35,484 bases of DNA from an uncultured Ruminococcus sp. (GCA_902773135.1 CACYDP010000050.1:1-35484); one strand, 5' to 3'; positions 1-8,643 are shown, counted from the first letter of the stretch. Program-made: numbers and translations. Notes: generated by a model from the sequence alone, not told the origin.

Positions 1-120
1 TATGTTGGTTGTGGTAAATTAACTGTAACACAGGTTCTTCCTATTTGCTATTCTTTTTTTCTAACTGTAACATATCAATTGTAAACCAACAACTCATTCA
101 AAAACCCTGAAACAATACGT

Positions 121-149
121 TTGACAATAAGTGTTTTTTTTGATAGAAT
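121..149 (+). promoter_or_regulatory. Promoter of the DEAD-box helicase gene
   Basis: TTGACA at 121-126 and TAGAAT at 144-149 are separated by 17 bp, with a TG at 141-142 giving an extended -10. The TTG inside the -35 box could be misread as a start codon for the helicase; the promoter shows that the coding region must begin further downstream. Confidence 0.8.
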
Positions 150-189
150 TTTAAAGAATAAAAAAGTAAAAAGATTTATGAGGGATAAT

Positions 190-1941
190 ATGGAAACAAA
201 ATTAACAGAAGAAAACAAAATATCGGGATTTGCAGAGCTTGACCTTCCAAAAAATATTGCAAAAGCCATTGACACTATGGGATTTGATTCTCCCACAGAA
301 ATACAATCGAAAGCAATACCGCTTATCCGCCAAGGAAAAGATGTCATCGGCAGATCTCAAACCGGTACAGGAAAAACAATGGCATTCGCCATACCTGCCA
401 TAGAAAAAATCGAATCAAGCCATCACAAACATAATGTGCAGATTCTGATAATGCTGCCTACAAGGGAGCTTGCTATACAGTGCAGCGATGAAATCAAAAA
501 ACTGACAAAGTATACCGATGGCATCAGACCTGTTGAAGTTTATGGCGGTGCTCCTATGGACCGACAAATCGTAAGACTGAAACGTGCCAATATCGTCATA
601 GGAACGCCGGGAAGAATTATGGATCATATGCGTAGAAAAACGCTGAAACTCGATCATATCAAACTGGTTGTACTGGATGAAGCTGACGAAATGCTGAGTA
701 TGGGATTTAAAGAAGATATGGAAACCATTCTTCGTGAAACTCCTGAAACACGTCAGACCGTTTTATTTTCGGCAACGATGCCCCCTTCCATTATGGCTAT
801 CACCAATGAATTTCAGAAAAATCCCTGCGTTGTACAGGTAAATAAAAAACAGGTCACGCTTGATAATATCATTCAAAATTATGTTGATGTGCCTATGGGC
901 AGAAAAACAGATGCATTAAAACTTTTGATACATTATTTTTCACCGTCTTTATCTATGGTATTCTGTAATACCAAAAAAACGGTCGATGAAGTAACCGAAG
1001 CACTCAACAAGGGAGGTTTTAATACAGATGCACTGCACGGAGATCTCAAACAATCGCAGCGAACTGCTGTAATGGATAAATTTCGCTGCGGCTCTACCAA
1101 TATACTGGTTGCCACAGATGTTGCCGCAAGAGGTATTGACGTAAACGACGTGGAATATGTATTTAATTACGATGTTCCTCAGAATAACGAATATTATGTC
1201 CATCGTATAGGCAGAACGGGACGTATCGGCAAAAAAGGCAGCACCGTTACAATATGCAGCGGCAGACGTCAGGTAATGACACTGCTTAACATTGCACATA
1301 ATACCAAATCAAAAATTACAGAAATTGCTGTCCCGACATCAGGCGACATCAATCAAAAACTCAGCAAAGACAATATCGGCAAAGTTGAAGAAAAACTCAG
1401 TGAAACGATTGAAGAACGTTATACCGATATGGTAAATATGCTGCTTGAAAAGGGCTATTCTCTTTTTGACATTGCGGCAGCAGCATTGAAAATGAATTTT
1501 GCCGATAAAGAAATTGCTATTTCGGATATTAAAAAGGAACGCAAACAATATGGTAAAAACGGCGATCAGAATTTCAGCAAAATTATCCTCAACATAGGAC
1601 GTTCCAGTCATGCCGCTCCCAATCATATTGTTGCATCTATTACGGAAAGAAGTATTCTTCACGGTTCGGATATAGGTAAAATTGAAATATATGATGACAG
1701 CACAGTAGTTGCTGTTCCCTCTGAAACCGTCAACGAAGTCATTGACAGTATGTACGGTGCGAAAGTTTGCGGCAAACCTGTCAAAACAATGCTTTTTGGC
1801 AGCGAAAAAAATAATCGCCCGAAAAACAGAAAAACAAATCTGAAAGACAACAGAAAAATATTGCATAATAAGAAAAAATTTGACGGAAAAAAATCTTACG
1901 GCAACAAAAGTCACCGCAGAAGTTCAAAGCGTCAGGGCTGA
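190..1941 (+). CDS. DEAD-box ATP-dependent RNA helicase with DbpA-type RNA-binding domain
   Basis: A cytoplasmic ATP-driven RNA helicase, likely acting in ribosome assembly or in RNA turnover and cold adaptation like the CshA/DeaD group. From the ATG at 190 it has 583 residues. Visible motifs: Q motif near 31-39, motif I SQTGTGKT at 56-63, PTRELA at 90-95, TPGR at 139-142, DEAD at 163-166, SAT at 194-196, ATDVAARGID at 308-317 and HRIGRTGR at 338-345. Residues about 465-540 look like the DbpA RNA-binding domain (PF03880). The last 40 residues are rich in Lys, Arg and Asn, typical of an RNA-anchoring tail. The start at 190 is chosen because GAGGGA lies 4 bases before it and because the in-frame TTG at 121 is part of the promoter; ATG 178 is possible but has no ribosome site. 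Which member of the family (CshA, DeaD or DbpA) it corresponds to cannot be settled from sequence alone. Confidence 0.95.
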   Translation: METKLTEENKISGFAELDLPKNIAKAIDTMGFDSPTEIQSKAIPLIRQGKDVIGRSQTGTGKTMAFAIPAIEKIESSHHKHNVQILIMLPTRELAIQCSDEIKKLTKYTDGIRPVEVYGGAPMDRQIVRLKRANIVIGTPGRIMDHMRRKTLKLDHIKLVVLDEADEMLSMGFKEDMETILRETPETRQTVLFSATMPPSIMAITNEFQKNPCVVQVNKKQVTLDNIIQNYVDVPMGRKTDALKLLIHYFSPSLSMVFCNTKKTVDEVTEALNKGGFNTDALHGDLKQSQRTAVMDKFRCGSTNILVATDVAARGIDVNDVEYVFNYDVPQNNEYYVHRIGRTGRIGKKGSTVTICSGRRQVMTLLNIAHNTKSKITEIAVPTSGDINQKLSKDNIGKVEEKLSETIEERYTDMVNMLLEKGYSLFDIAAAALKMNFADKEIAISDIKKERKQYGKNGDQNFSKIILNIGRSSHAAPNHIVASITERSILHGSDIGKIEIYDDSTVVAVPSETVNEVIDSMYGAKVCGKPVKTMLFGSEKNNRPKNRKTNLKDNRKILHNKKKFDGKKSYGNKSHRRSSKRQG

Positions 1942-1972
1942 TAATGCCGCTTTTTGCGAAAGGGTTTTGTAA

Positions 1973-2617
1973 TTGAAAAAAAATATTTGTATTCTGCTTT
2001 TATGCATTACCGCTGTGTTAGTATTTTCGGGATGCCAAAACCAAAAACAAAACAACGTTTCTGCTGTTTTACAGCCATCGGTAAATCCAAATTTATCATC
2101 GAAAGAGAATCAAGATAATGAATCTTCCGATGAAGAATCATACGAATCTTTGCCTAAAAGGGTTGAACGAAAAGATAAGGATACTTTGAAATATAAAATA
2201 GAAAGCTCTGCATATACCGTATTTTTCCCGGATTTATTTTTTATACAAGATTCCGATTATAAACCCGAAAGAGGAATTTATCTCCAAAACGATGAAGGCA
2301 CCGCCACTCTTATCATTGAAGCCGTAGAGGACAATATTGTTGATAATGAACAACTAAATGCGTACCTCAGGGGAAAATATCCCGAAACGGAAATTTCCAA
2401 TGACGAAAGCTGCGTGGTGCTTACAAAAGAAAGTGAAGACCTTAACGGCAATCATTTTATCTTGATACAAAAAATGCAGACAAATGAAAACGGATATATT
2501 ATTGCTGCTGTCAGCTGCAAAAAAGAAGTGTCTGAAAATTATAAAAAACTAATAGATCATATTTACATAAAGAATGAATCTTTATCATCAAATAACAGCG
2601 GTTCTTCCGATCTTTAA
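1973..2617 (+). CDS. Putative lipoprotein of unknown function
   Basis: A 214-residue exported protein. It starts at a TTG preceded by GAAAGGG at 8 bases. Residues 1-20 form a signal peptide (Lys-Lys, hydrophobic core) ending in a lipobox-like FSGC with Cys21, so it is probably anchored in the outer leaflet of the membrane. A Ser/Glu-rich linker (about 45-65) follows, then a compact domain of about 140 residues with alternating strands and Glu/Asp-rich loops. I do not recognise the domain; the pattern of a PsbP/MOG1-like fold in small Clostridia lipoproteins is one possibility but is weak. It lies 31 bases after the helicase and may be read through from it. Its stop codon lies in the loop of the following terminator hairpin. 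Confidence 0.8.
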   Translation: MKKNICILLLCITAVLVFSGCQNQKQNNVSAVLQPSVNPNLSSKENQDNESSDEESYESLPKRVERKDKDTLKYKIESSAYTVFFPDLFFIQDSDYKPERGIYLQNDEGTATLIIEAVEDNIVDNEQLNAYLRGKYPETEISNDESCVVLTKESEDLNGNHFILIQKMQTNENGYIIAAVSCKKEVSENYKKLIDHIYIKNESLSSNNSGSSDL

Positions 2618-2641
2618 AAATGGGAAGAACCGCTGTTATTT
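2590..2641. terminator. Bidirectional terminator hairpin between convergent genes
   Basis: Perfect 19-bp stem (2590-2608 with 2623-2641) and a 14-base loop that contains the stop codon of the lipoprotein gene. It stands between genes that converge, and AT-rich tails on both sides suit termination in both directions, though neither is a long pure T run. Confidence 0.75.
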
Positions 2642-2645
2642 GATC

Positions 2646-4244
2646 CTATTCAATATTATTAAGAAGATTTTTGCACATCAGAAAAATCATAAAAGAAATA
2701 AAAATATTCCATATAATGACAGGTATACCGATAATAGTTGCAGCAATATAGGTAAATTGCCCGAGAACTGATACCGCATAAAGTCCGCCGATAATTCCCG
2801 GTATCATAAGCAAAACAATAAAAGACATATAAAATGTGATAAATACACCTCTATTTCCGTCCATACCTACGATCCGCTGTGCAAGAATATTGGCGGAAAT
2901 ATATACACTGCCGAAGCTGCCGTAAGTTATCATCGCTGTTATAATATCAATGATATTTCCGCCGCAGACAATTCCTAAAATACCAAACGCAACTATACCG
3001 TCAATATAAGGTTTAATAATACTTGTGGCACCTGCCATTATCAATTTTTTCACGGCACTGTCAGGTATCAAAAAGATATACGGTTTTGACAGTTCTTTTA
3101 CCCAATCCCCCGCAGCACTGAAGAAAAACTGAATATATACACATATGATCACAGCAGCAATATAGGTAACCGTTGATGGTATAGAACTGACGGCTGTTTG
3201 AATAACCAAGCCTGTTATCAATGCAACACAAATCAAAACAACGGAACTGATATTAAAAAACATAAAACGAGAACGTCTGGAACCTTCCCGGAGATGTTTG
3301 AAAAAAATGCTTGATGCACCTTTCCCCTTTTTGATACCTGATTTTTTAATATCGATCGGTTTATCGCCCATCCAGTCGCTGTCTCTGACTTTTCCCGACC
3401 GCATCGAATCACGCCATTCATAGTAGCTTTCAGCTCTGCCTATCACATCTTCGTAGTAATCGAGTCTGGCATTGCTGAAAACGATAATTCCTATCAATAC
3501 CAAAACAGCAAGAAGCAAAGAAAAAACAATAACATTCATTGTATTTCCCTTTATAATGCCAAAAACAAGACCGTGCATCCATCCTGTAATCGGGATATAA
3601 TCCAAAACACCCTGCGTGATTCCCGAGTAAAGATTTTCTAATGTCATTCCCTTTGAAAACATATGTACTGCAAGTATTCCCAGTGCCGATACAGGCATAG
3701 CAAATATCAGTATTTTTAAAAATCCCGCTCTGCCCGGATGTCCGCTGCTGATACAAAAAATTAAAAGCGTGATTATCTGAACCAGCACCAACATCAACAT
3801 AATACCGCCGATAAGCAAGACCGCATTGGAAAGTGTGATATCAAACATCTTCATAGCCATACCGCCGTAGGAACCAAATGTAACGACAAGAAGCAGCATT
3901 GATGCCAACTGGCGTCCTACACCATAAACCAGTATTTTTTTATCCGAAATCGGTGCCGTAAAAATATTATTGACATCACTCATTCCAAAAAAACTGGTAC
4001 CTGTACTAAGTCCTTTCAATAAAATCGGTATACTGATAAAATACAGCAATGCCTGATAGGCACCGCTGAGTATTCTTTCATCAAACGAAGAATCAGGTGC
4101 CCCTCCCGGCATAAAACTGACAACTAATGCATAGATCATACTGATGATCAATAATGAATAAAGTATCAGCCGTAAAGGATGACGTATTGTATCTATAATG
4201 GCATTTTTAACGGTCTTACGCAGCATATAAACAATCGAATCCAT
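2646..4244 (-). CDS. ABC exporter permease (ABC_export family)
   Basis: A 532-residue multi-pass membrane protein. Hydrophobic stretches near residues 25-45, 60-85, 110-190, 220-255 and five or more after residue 330 give roughly ten or more membrane segments, split by a basic cytoplasmic loop (about 270-330, with a Lys/Gly/Ser-rich stretch). This layout and the following ATPase partner fit the large permeases of the putative ABC exporter family (PF16962). The substrate is unknown. An in-frame TTG lies at 4250, but the GGGGGA ribosome site is 6-7 bases before the ATG at 4244, so that start is preferred. It lies 15 bases after the ATPase gene and shares its promoter. It ends against the bidirectional terminator shared with the convergent lipoprotein gene. 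Confidence 0.8.
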   Translation of the reverse strand: MDSIVYMLRKTVKNAIIDTIRHPLRLILYSLLIISMIYALVVSFMPGGAPDSSFDERILSGAYQALLYFISIPILLKGLSTGTSFFGMSDVNNIFTAPISDKKILVYGVGRQLASMLLLVVTFGSYGGMAMKMFDITLSNAVLLIGGIMLMLVLVQIITLLIFCISSGHPGRAGFLKILIFAMPVSALGILAVHMFSKGMTLENLYSGITQGVLDYIPITGWMHGLVFGIIKGNTMNVIVFSLLLAVLVLIGIIVFSNARLDYYEDVIGRAESYYEWRDSMRSGKVRDSDWMGDKPIDIKKSGIKKGKGASSIFFKHLREGSRRSRFMFFNISSVVLICVALITGLVIQTAVSSIPSTVTYIAAVIICVYIQFFFSAAGDWVKELSKPYIFLIPDSAVKKLIMAGATSIIKPYIDGIVAFGILGIVCGGNIIDIITAMITYGSFGSVYISANILAQRIVGMDGNRGVFITFYMSFIVLLMIPGIIGGLYAVSVLGQFTYIAATIIGIPVIIWNIFISFMIFLMCKNLLNNIE

Positions 4245-4259
4245 ATCCAATCCCCCAAA

Positions 4260-4973
4260 TCAAGTTTTGGATTCTTTTTTTTCGGTAATAGAAAAGAAAA
4301 GTTCCTCAAGATTTTCACCGTTTTTCTCAACATAACTTCTTGTACGTTCAGCTTCGATTTTGCCGTTCATCATAATAAATACCTTGTCCCAAAATTCTTC
4401 CACACTGTCAAGCATATGAGTACTGATGATAATGGATATTCCTTGCTCACGCATTTCTAACAGCATTGCTTTCAGTTCCTTAATGGCATGAGGATCAAGC
4501 CCTACAAAAGGTTCATCAAAAAGTACGGTTTTCGGTTCTATCAAAAGAGCACAGCAAATACTGATTTTTTGCTGCATACCTTTTGACAGTCCTTTTCCCA
4601 GCTTATTGCGTTTATCATCAAGCTCCATTCTTTTTATCAATTTTTCTGCTCTTTCTTTCCAACCGTCAGCAAGTCGATACGCTCTCGCTATAAATTCCAT
4701 ATGCTCCCATACAGTAAGCAATTCAAACGGTGCAGGTATTTCGGGAATATAGCCCAGAATTTGTTTTGCTTCAACACTCTTGTTATTAAAACCATTAATC
4801 TCTATTTCGCCTTCAAAACGCAGAAGTCCTGCTATACATTTAATGGCTGTTGATTTTCCTGCTCCGTTCGGTCCTGCAAGAACAGCTATTTCACCGTCAT
4901 TGACTATAAATGACAGATTATCGTTGGCGATAAATCTGTTATATTTTTTTGTTAAATGTGATACATTCAGCAA
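4260..4973 (-). CDS. ABC transporter ATP-binding protein
   Basis: Cytoplasmic ATPase subunit of about 237 residues driving the adjacent permease. Visible are Walker A GPNGAGKST, a signature LSKGMQQK (a common variant of LSGGQ in export-type ATPases), Walker B VLFDEPFVGLD, and the switch His in IISTH. The first in-frame start is a GTG at 4982, but the ribosome site AAGAGGTGA overlaps it. A TTG at 4973 has that site 5-7 bases upstream and is the likelier start; this removes three residues. It is first in a two-gene operon with its own promoter at 5006-5034. The lack of a substrate-binding protein and the permease type point to export or to an ABC-2-like role. Confidence 0.93.
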   Translation of the reverse strand: MLNVSHLTKKYNRFIANDNLSFIVNDGEIAVLAGPNGAGKSTAIKCIAGLLRFEGEIEINGFNNKSVEAKQILGYIPEIPAPFELLTVWEHMEFIARAYRLADGWKERAEKLIKRMELDDKRNKLGKGLSKGMQQKISICCALLIEPKTVLFDEPFVGLDPHAIKELKAMLLEMREQGISIIISTHMLDSVEEFWDKVFIMMNGKIEAERTRSYVEKNGENLEELFFSITEKKESKT

Positions 4974-5005
4974 TTCTTTCACCTCTTACATAAAATCTAT
5001 TGTAT

Positions 5006-5034
5006 ATTTTAACAAATAAATGTATAATTTTCAA
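5006..5034 (-). promoter_or_regulatory. Promoter of the ABC exporter operon
   Basis: On the minus strand TTGAAA (5029-5034) and TAAAAT (5006-5011) are 17 bp apart. Each box has one mismatch to consensus. It lies about 35 bases before the ATPase start. The rest of 5035-5342 holds no gene, only the two hairpins listed separately and AT-rich DNA. Confidence 0.65.
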
Positions 5035-5168
5035 TAACATATGTAAAGATTATTGCTATATAATCAAATACGATTGCAAAAAGCAAATCAATTTCTTTTT
5101 CTTCATAAAATTTACTGAGATGATGAAAAAATATACTTTCTTAATATGATAAAACAATATCGTGTTTT

Positions 5169-5211
5169 AAAATAAAGAACTCTTTCATTTTTTGAAGGAG
5201 TTCTTTATTTT
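5169..5211 (-). terminator. Long hairpin, probable second terminator
   Basis: An 18-bp stem with one G-U pair (5169-5186 with 5194-5211) and a 7-base loop. The outer part of the stem is A/T only, giving a U-rich 3' arm on the minus strand. It lies downstream of the hairpin at 5298-5332 and would stop transcripts that read through the reductase gene. Confidence 0.55.
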
Positions 5212-5297
5212 GAGAATTTAAGTATTCACTTTCGCTTGTATATATGAATCCGAATATTTTTCTTATTTTTTGTTTTGATTGTTTTTTAATATATTTA

Positions 5298-5332
5298 AGA
5301 CTGTCGCATAATGCATTCTTTTGCGACAGCCT
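5298..5332 (-). terminator. Terminator of the flavin reductase fusion gene
   Basis: CTGTCGCA at 5301-5308 pairs with TGCGACAG at 5322-5329, and the stem extends outward as AAG/CTT with one G-U pair, giving about 12 bp. It lies 10-45 bases after the stop of the minus-strand gene. The T tail is weak on the minus strand; on the plus strand the stem is followed by CTTTTTG. Confidence 0.55.
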
Positions 5333-5342
5333 TTTTGAACAA

Positions 5343-6950
5343 TTATTTTCTTTTTGCGAACCAAGCAGGATACCAATTCTGGAACCATTTTGTAAAAATT
5401 CCCATAATAATTGGCAATACATTATTGATAATAGCGGTATAAATAGAGAGGTTATTTTGAATCAGAAAAAACGTCCAGATCGATGTCAGTATGTATAAGA
5501 TTCCCCATAAAATTGTCAGTATCTTATTTGTCTTCATAAACAGCGGATTCTCTAAAGCACTTTCACCATTATAATTATTCATCGAATAATGTGCTGTAAG
5601 CGGTATTTTTGTGATACACGATATACACCATAATAATCCGAAAGACAAATACGAAACCGGAAGCATGATATTGGCACTGCCTAATAAGATCGCTGCTATG
5701 GAAAACAGTATAATCGCTGTACTTGAAATTACATCATAAATAGTCTTTTTATTTTTAAAGAATACAACCGCTGTCAAAGCACATACTGCAATGGAAATAA
5801 TACTGCCGACATAGGCATCAATAGCAGCTCCAACCCAAAATGCAATCCACGGAATCAACAGTATCATCATATTGGTCTTTTTTTCGGGAACTGCTTTACC
5901 GGAATTATTTTTCTTAGGTTTTTTGGAACCAAAATAATCGTCCCAGTGAATCATCAGTCCAAAATCGCCGTCTACCCGATACAATTTTTTCATCATTGCA
6001 TCTTTGCCTGACATTTTCCCCGATGCAATATCATTCCATACACTGAACGGTGTTTCGATTTTTGTGGTGTATTTTTTGAAATTGTCCTTCAATACATCAT
6101 ATCCGTCTTTATGCAGTACGATCTGATATTTTTTATCGATATCCGTATAATCCATTTCCAAAACAATATCTTTGCCTTTGTAAGCTTCCTTATTATACAG
6201 AGCTGCCATCTGCTTCGTAAAGGTATAAGATTTATCGGCTTTTTCACCTGTTTCTTTTTCAATACCCCAGCTGGCATCAGCCATCGCTTCAAAGGTTTCT
6301 TTCGGATACAACATCGTATCAATCAATTCTTTGGTACCTTCCGTAATACCCCCCGACATAAATTCTGCACCCGCCTGTTTTACATAAGACAGATATTCAT
6401 TGGTACGTTTTGACAATTCGGGAACTCTGAACAATTCACCCTGAGAGCAGTATATTTTTTCATATCTGCCCTTGCCCAGAAAATGATCAAACATCAAATC
6501 AACCGAACCGTAATTTCCTTCAGTTGTATAAAAACCACATGTTGAAATGACAATATGCTTTTTAGCGGACATATCATATCTTGTAGGATGACTGCCTGAT
6601 TCCGAATCCTTTACCATAAAGGGCAATACTAAAGGAAGTTGTCTATCGATAACATTTTTCAGTTTGCTGGGAACATTAAAATAATACAGAGGAAATGACC
6701 ATATTACCAGATCTGCCCACAAAATTTTCTCCAGAACATAATCCATCTCATCTTTGATTACACAATGTCCCGGTGTTTTATTCCAACAGGAAAAACATCC
6801 CAGACACGGCTTGATATTTAAATTATTGACCTGTACTTCTTCATATTCAATCTCGTTATTGACTTTGACACCCTCTACAAATGAAACTGAAAGTTTGTAG
6901 GTATTGCTTCTTTTTCCTTTTGGGCTGCCATTAATCATCAGTACTTTCAT
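5343..6950 (-). CDS. Flavodoxin-fold NAD(P)H reductase fused to SCP2-like and membrane domains
   Basis: A 535-residue fusion. Residues 1-210 are an FMN-dependent NAD(P)H oxidoreductase: the start MKVLMINGSPKGKRSNT is the phosphate-binding loop, CLGCFSCW is the Cys motif common in this group, and WSFPLYYFNVPSKLKNVIDR is the flavin-contact region. Residues about 240-345 resemble a small SCP2 sterol-transfer-type domain (IASGKMSGKDAMMKKLYRVDGD). From about 355 to the end there are five or six hydrophobic segments, so the protein is membrane-anchored. The ATG at 6950 has GGAGGA 8 bases upstream and overlaps the end of the PadR gene by 20 bases, which implies translational coupling. A PadR partner suggests induction by a toxic or redox-active small molecule. 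Reduction of a membrane-borne or hydrophobic compound is inference. Confidence 0.85.
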   Translation of the reverse strand: MKVLMINGSPKGKRSNTYKLSVSFVEGVKVNNEIEYEEVQVNNLNIKPCLGCFSCWNKTPGHCVIKDEMDYVLEKILWADLVIWSFPLYYFNVPSKLKNVIDRQLPLVLPFMVKDSESGSHPTRYDMSAKKHIVISTCGFYTTEGNYGSVDLMFDHFLGKGRYEKIYCSQGELFRVPELSKRTNEYLSYVKQAGAEFMSGGITEGTKELIDTMLYPKETFEAMADASWGIEKETGEKADKSYTFTKQMAALYNKEAYKGKDIVLEMDYTDIDKKYQIVLHKDGYDVLKDNFKKYTTKIETPFSVWNDIASGKMSGKDAMMKKLYRVDGDFGLMIHWDDYFGSKKPKKNNSGKAVPEKKTNMMILLIPWIAFWVGAAIDAYVGSIISIAVCALTAVVFFKNKKTIYDVISSTAIILFSIAAILLGSANIMLPVSYLSFGLLWCISCITKIPLTAHYSMNNYNGESALENPLFMKTNKILTILWGILYILTSIWTFFLIQNNLSIYTAIINNVLPIIMGIFTKWFQNWYPAWFAKRK

Positions 6951-7491
6951 TTTTTAAATCCTCCAATTCCTGTATACATTTGTTTGTCCATTCGTTAACC
7001 ATTTTGATGTACATTATGCCGTATTCAATGGTCATTTTCCAATATATCGCATTTTCGGGATTTTTTACCATTTTCTGATATTTAGTGATATTTGGCGGAG
7101 ATGCCTGCATACCGGATATAAATTCTTGACATTCTGCCTGAATACGTTTAAAAAATTCAACGTTTTCTTCTATACTCCTCTCACCTCTAAAAAAAGTTTT
7201 CATTAAAATCGGACTTTTCGTTTCAAAACCGGTATCGTCCTCCAACAGCCATCTGTTTAATTCTTCTTTGCCGCTTGCAGTAATCGAAAACAGCTTTTTG
7301 TCAGGCTTACCATTTTGAGAAATATTCTCGTCCTTGACCCATCCCTTATTTTTCAGAGTTTGAAGTTCCCGGTAAATCTGGCTTGTCTGAGCCGACCAGA
7401 AAAAACGCAATGAATTTTTAAAAGTCAGCATAATATCATAGCCTGTCATTGCTCCGTAATTTAACAAACCCAATATCCCATGTTTGAGCAT
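6931..7491 (-). CDS. PadR-family transcriptional regulator
   Basis: A 186-residue repressor-type regulator. The N-terminal winged helix (about residues 1-85) begins MLKHGILGLLNYGAMTGYDI, a hallmark of PadR, with the wing near KGWVKDENISQNGKPDKKLFSIT. The C-terminal helical half (about 90-186) is the dimerisation part found in PadR/Vir-type proteins. The ATG at 7491 is chosen over upstream in-frame codons because a perfect GGAGGTG lies 5 bases before it. It is the first gene of a two-gene operon and overlaps the reductase by 20 bases. Inverted repeats at its own consensus promoter suggest autoregulation. Confidence 0.93.
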   Translation of the reverse strand: MLKHGILGLLNYGAMTGYDIMLTFKNSLRFFWSAQTSQIYRELQTLKNKGWVKDENISQNGKPDKKLFSITASGKEELNRWLLEDDTGFETKSPILMKTFFRGERSIEENVEFFKRIQAECQEFISGMQASPPNITKYQKMVKNPENAIYWKMTIEYGIMYIKMVNEWTNKCIQELEDLKNESTDD

Positions 7492-7509
7492 AAAGCACCT
7501 CCAAATAAT

Positions 7510-7529
7510 ATATTCCATTTGTTGAATAT
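7510..7529. promoter_or_regulatory. Probable PadR operator
   Basis: ATATTC (7510-7515) and GAATAT (7524-7529) form an inverted repeat with an 8-bp spacer, placed at the expected transcription start of the padR promoter. GAATAT occurs twice more, at 7549-7554 inside the spacer and at 7565-7570 upstream of the -35 box. The 8-bp spacing is like known PadR operators; binding is inference. Confidence 0.55.
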
Positions 7530-7530
7530 A

Positions 7531-7559
7531 ATTATACATCCACAAGTAGAATATGTCAA
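7531..7559 (-). promoter_or_regulatory. Consensus promoter of the padR-reductase operon
   Basis: On the minus strand TTGACA (7554-7559) and TATAAT (7531-7536), both perfect, are separated by 17 bp. A promoter this strong next to inverted repeats fits a repressed, inducible unit. Confidence 0.85.
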
Positions 7560-7624
7560 TAGTGGAATATAAATTTTCTTTTAAATTTTTATCAACAGCT
7601 TGTATTTATGACGATATAAACAAA

Positions 7625-7688
7625 ATTTACGGTAATCAACTTTATGATATGTCAGATTCATCATATCATAAAATCAATCACCGTAAAT
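7625..7688 (-). terminator. Long imperfect hairpin after the lipoprotein gene
   Basis: Two 27-base arms (7625-7651 and 7662-7688) pair over 9 outer and 11 inner base pairs, with a mismatched middle and a 10-base loop. On the minus strand the second arm is followed by TTTTG, so it may end the transcript of the lipoprotein gene, whose stop is 58 bases away. The rest of 7571-7746 is AT-rich with no gene. Confidence 0.5.
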
Positions 7689-7746
7689 AAAAAGCATTAT
7701 ACAGTTACCATTATCATCATAAACACGATATACAATTTGTTTTGCT

Positions 7747-8625
7747 TTATGATAATTTAATTACATCTACTTTGTCATAAACTTCATAAAACCTTTCTGT
7801 ATACACAACATTACCATCATCATTCAAAATGTGATAATATATCGCACCTTCCGTATAACCTGCTACAATCTCTTCTCTTCTTTCCTGCGGGGTATTGGCA
7901 TCAATCCAATATTCCCACCGTGTCGTTCCACTTCCACCTATAAAATCCGGATATGGCTGTATTTTTTCAATTTCTTCTTTAATATATTGCATCAGTTCAT
8001 ATTCTTTTCTGTCACCAACACTATTTAGTATCTCTTTTAATTGCTCCAATGTCAGTTTAGGATCAGTCTCTTTAACAGTACCCACAACTAATTCCTCCTG
8101 ATATGGATAATCTCCAATATGTGCATAAGCATTACTTGCAATTTTAAAAATCTTAGCATATTGTTCATCACTCAGTCCCGGTCTACCCCGAACCAAACCA
8201 GCTAATTCATCAAATGTAAGATTAATATTCGATTCCGGGTATTGTTCTATAACTCTTCTGGCAATTTCTTCCGATTGCTGTATTTCTTCCTCCGTGGGTT
8301 TAGAAAATTCCACCGGTTTCTGACGGCTGCTTTCTTTTTGTGCTGATGATTGAGATGACAGTTCAGATGATATACTTGATCCGGTTTCTGCTTTTTTTGA
8401 TTCCGTTTTCGGCTTTTCTTCTTTACTTTTTTCAACAACAGAAATCTGCGGTACTTCTGATGAGGTGTTTTTATTTTCGTCTGCTGCTGAGGATTCAACA
8501 GCAGACGATTCTGTATCGTTATCGGTCGTTAAGGTGCTGCTTTCCGGTGTTTGTCCTGTACAGCCTGACAAGACAGCAATAATCAATGTGATGAGCAAGA
8601 GTTTGTATGTATTTCTCTTTTTCAT
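7747..8625 (-). CDS. Putative lipoprotein with Ser/Glu-rich linker
   Basis: A 292-residue exported protein. A signal peptide (MKKRNTYK then a hydrophobic core) ends in a classical lipobox LSGC. The next 100 or so residues are Ser, Thr, Glu and Lys rich, a low-complexity spacer of the kind that lifts a domain off the membrane. The C-terminal 170 residues contain several helical stretches (PESNINLTFDELAGLVRGR, LSDEQYAKIFKIASNAYAHI, LTLEQLKEILN) and end in a Tyr/Trp-rich beta region. I do not recognise a named family. The start at 8625 has AGGAGG about 9 bases upstream; an in-frame ATG at 8658 lacks a site. It is a single gene with a palindrome in its leader. Confidence 0.8.
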   Translation of the reverse strand: MKKRNTYKLLLITLIIAVLSGCTGQTPESSTLTTDNDTESSAVESSAADENKNTSSEVPQISVVEKSKEEKPKTESKKAETGSSISSELSSQSSAQKESSRQKPVEFSKPTEEEIQQSEEIARRVIEQYPESNINLTFDELAGLVRGRPGLSDEQYAKIFKIASNAYAHIGDYPYQEELVVGTVKETDPKLTLEQLKEILNSVGDRKEYELMQYIKEEIEKIQPYPDFIGGSGTTRWEYWIDANTPQERREEIVAGYTEGAIYYHILNDDGNVVYTERFYEVYDKVDVIKLS

Positions 8626-8643
8626 ATTACCTATCCTCCTATG

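Noticed and set aside
121-189. Extension of the helicase gene to a TTG at 121
   Set aside because: The TTG is the start of a TTGACA -35 box with a matching extended -10 and correct 17-bp spacing; the downstream ATG at 190 has a ribosome site.
5141-5498. Short genes in 5141-5498 on either strand
   Set aside because: They run through two terminator hairpins or lie antisense to the reductase fusion, with no ribosome site.
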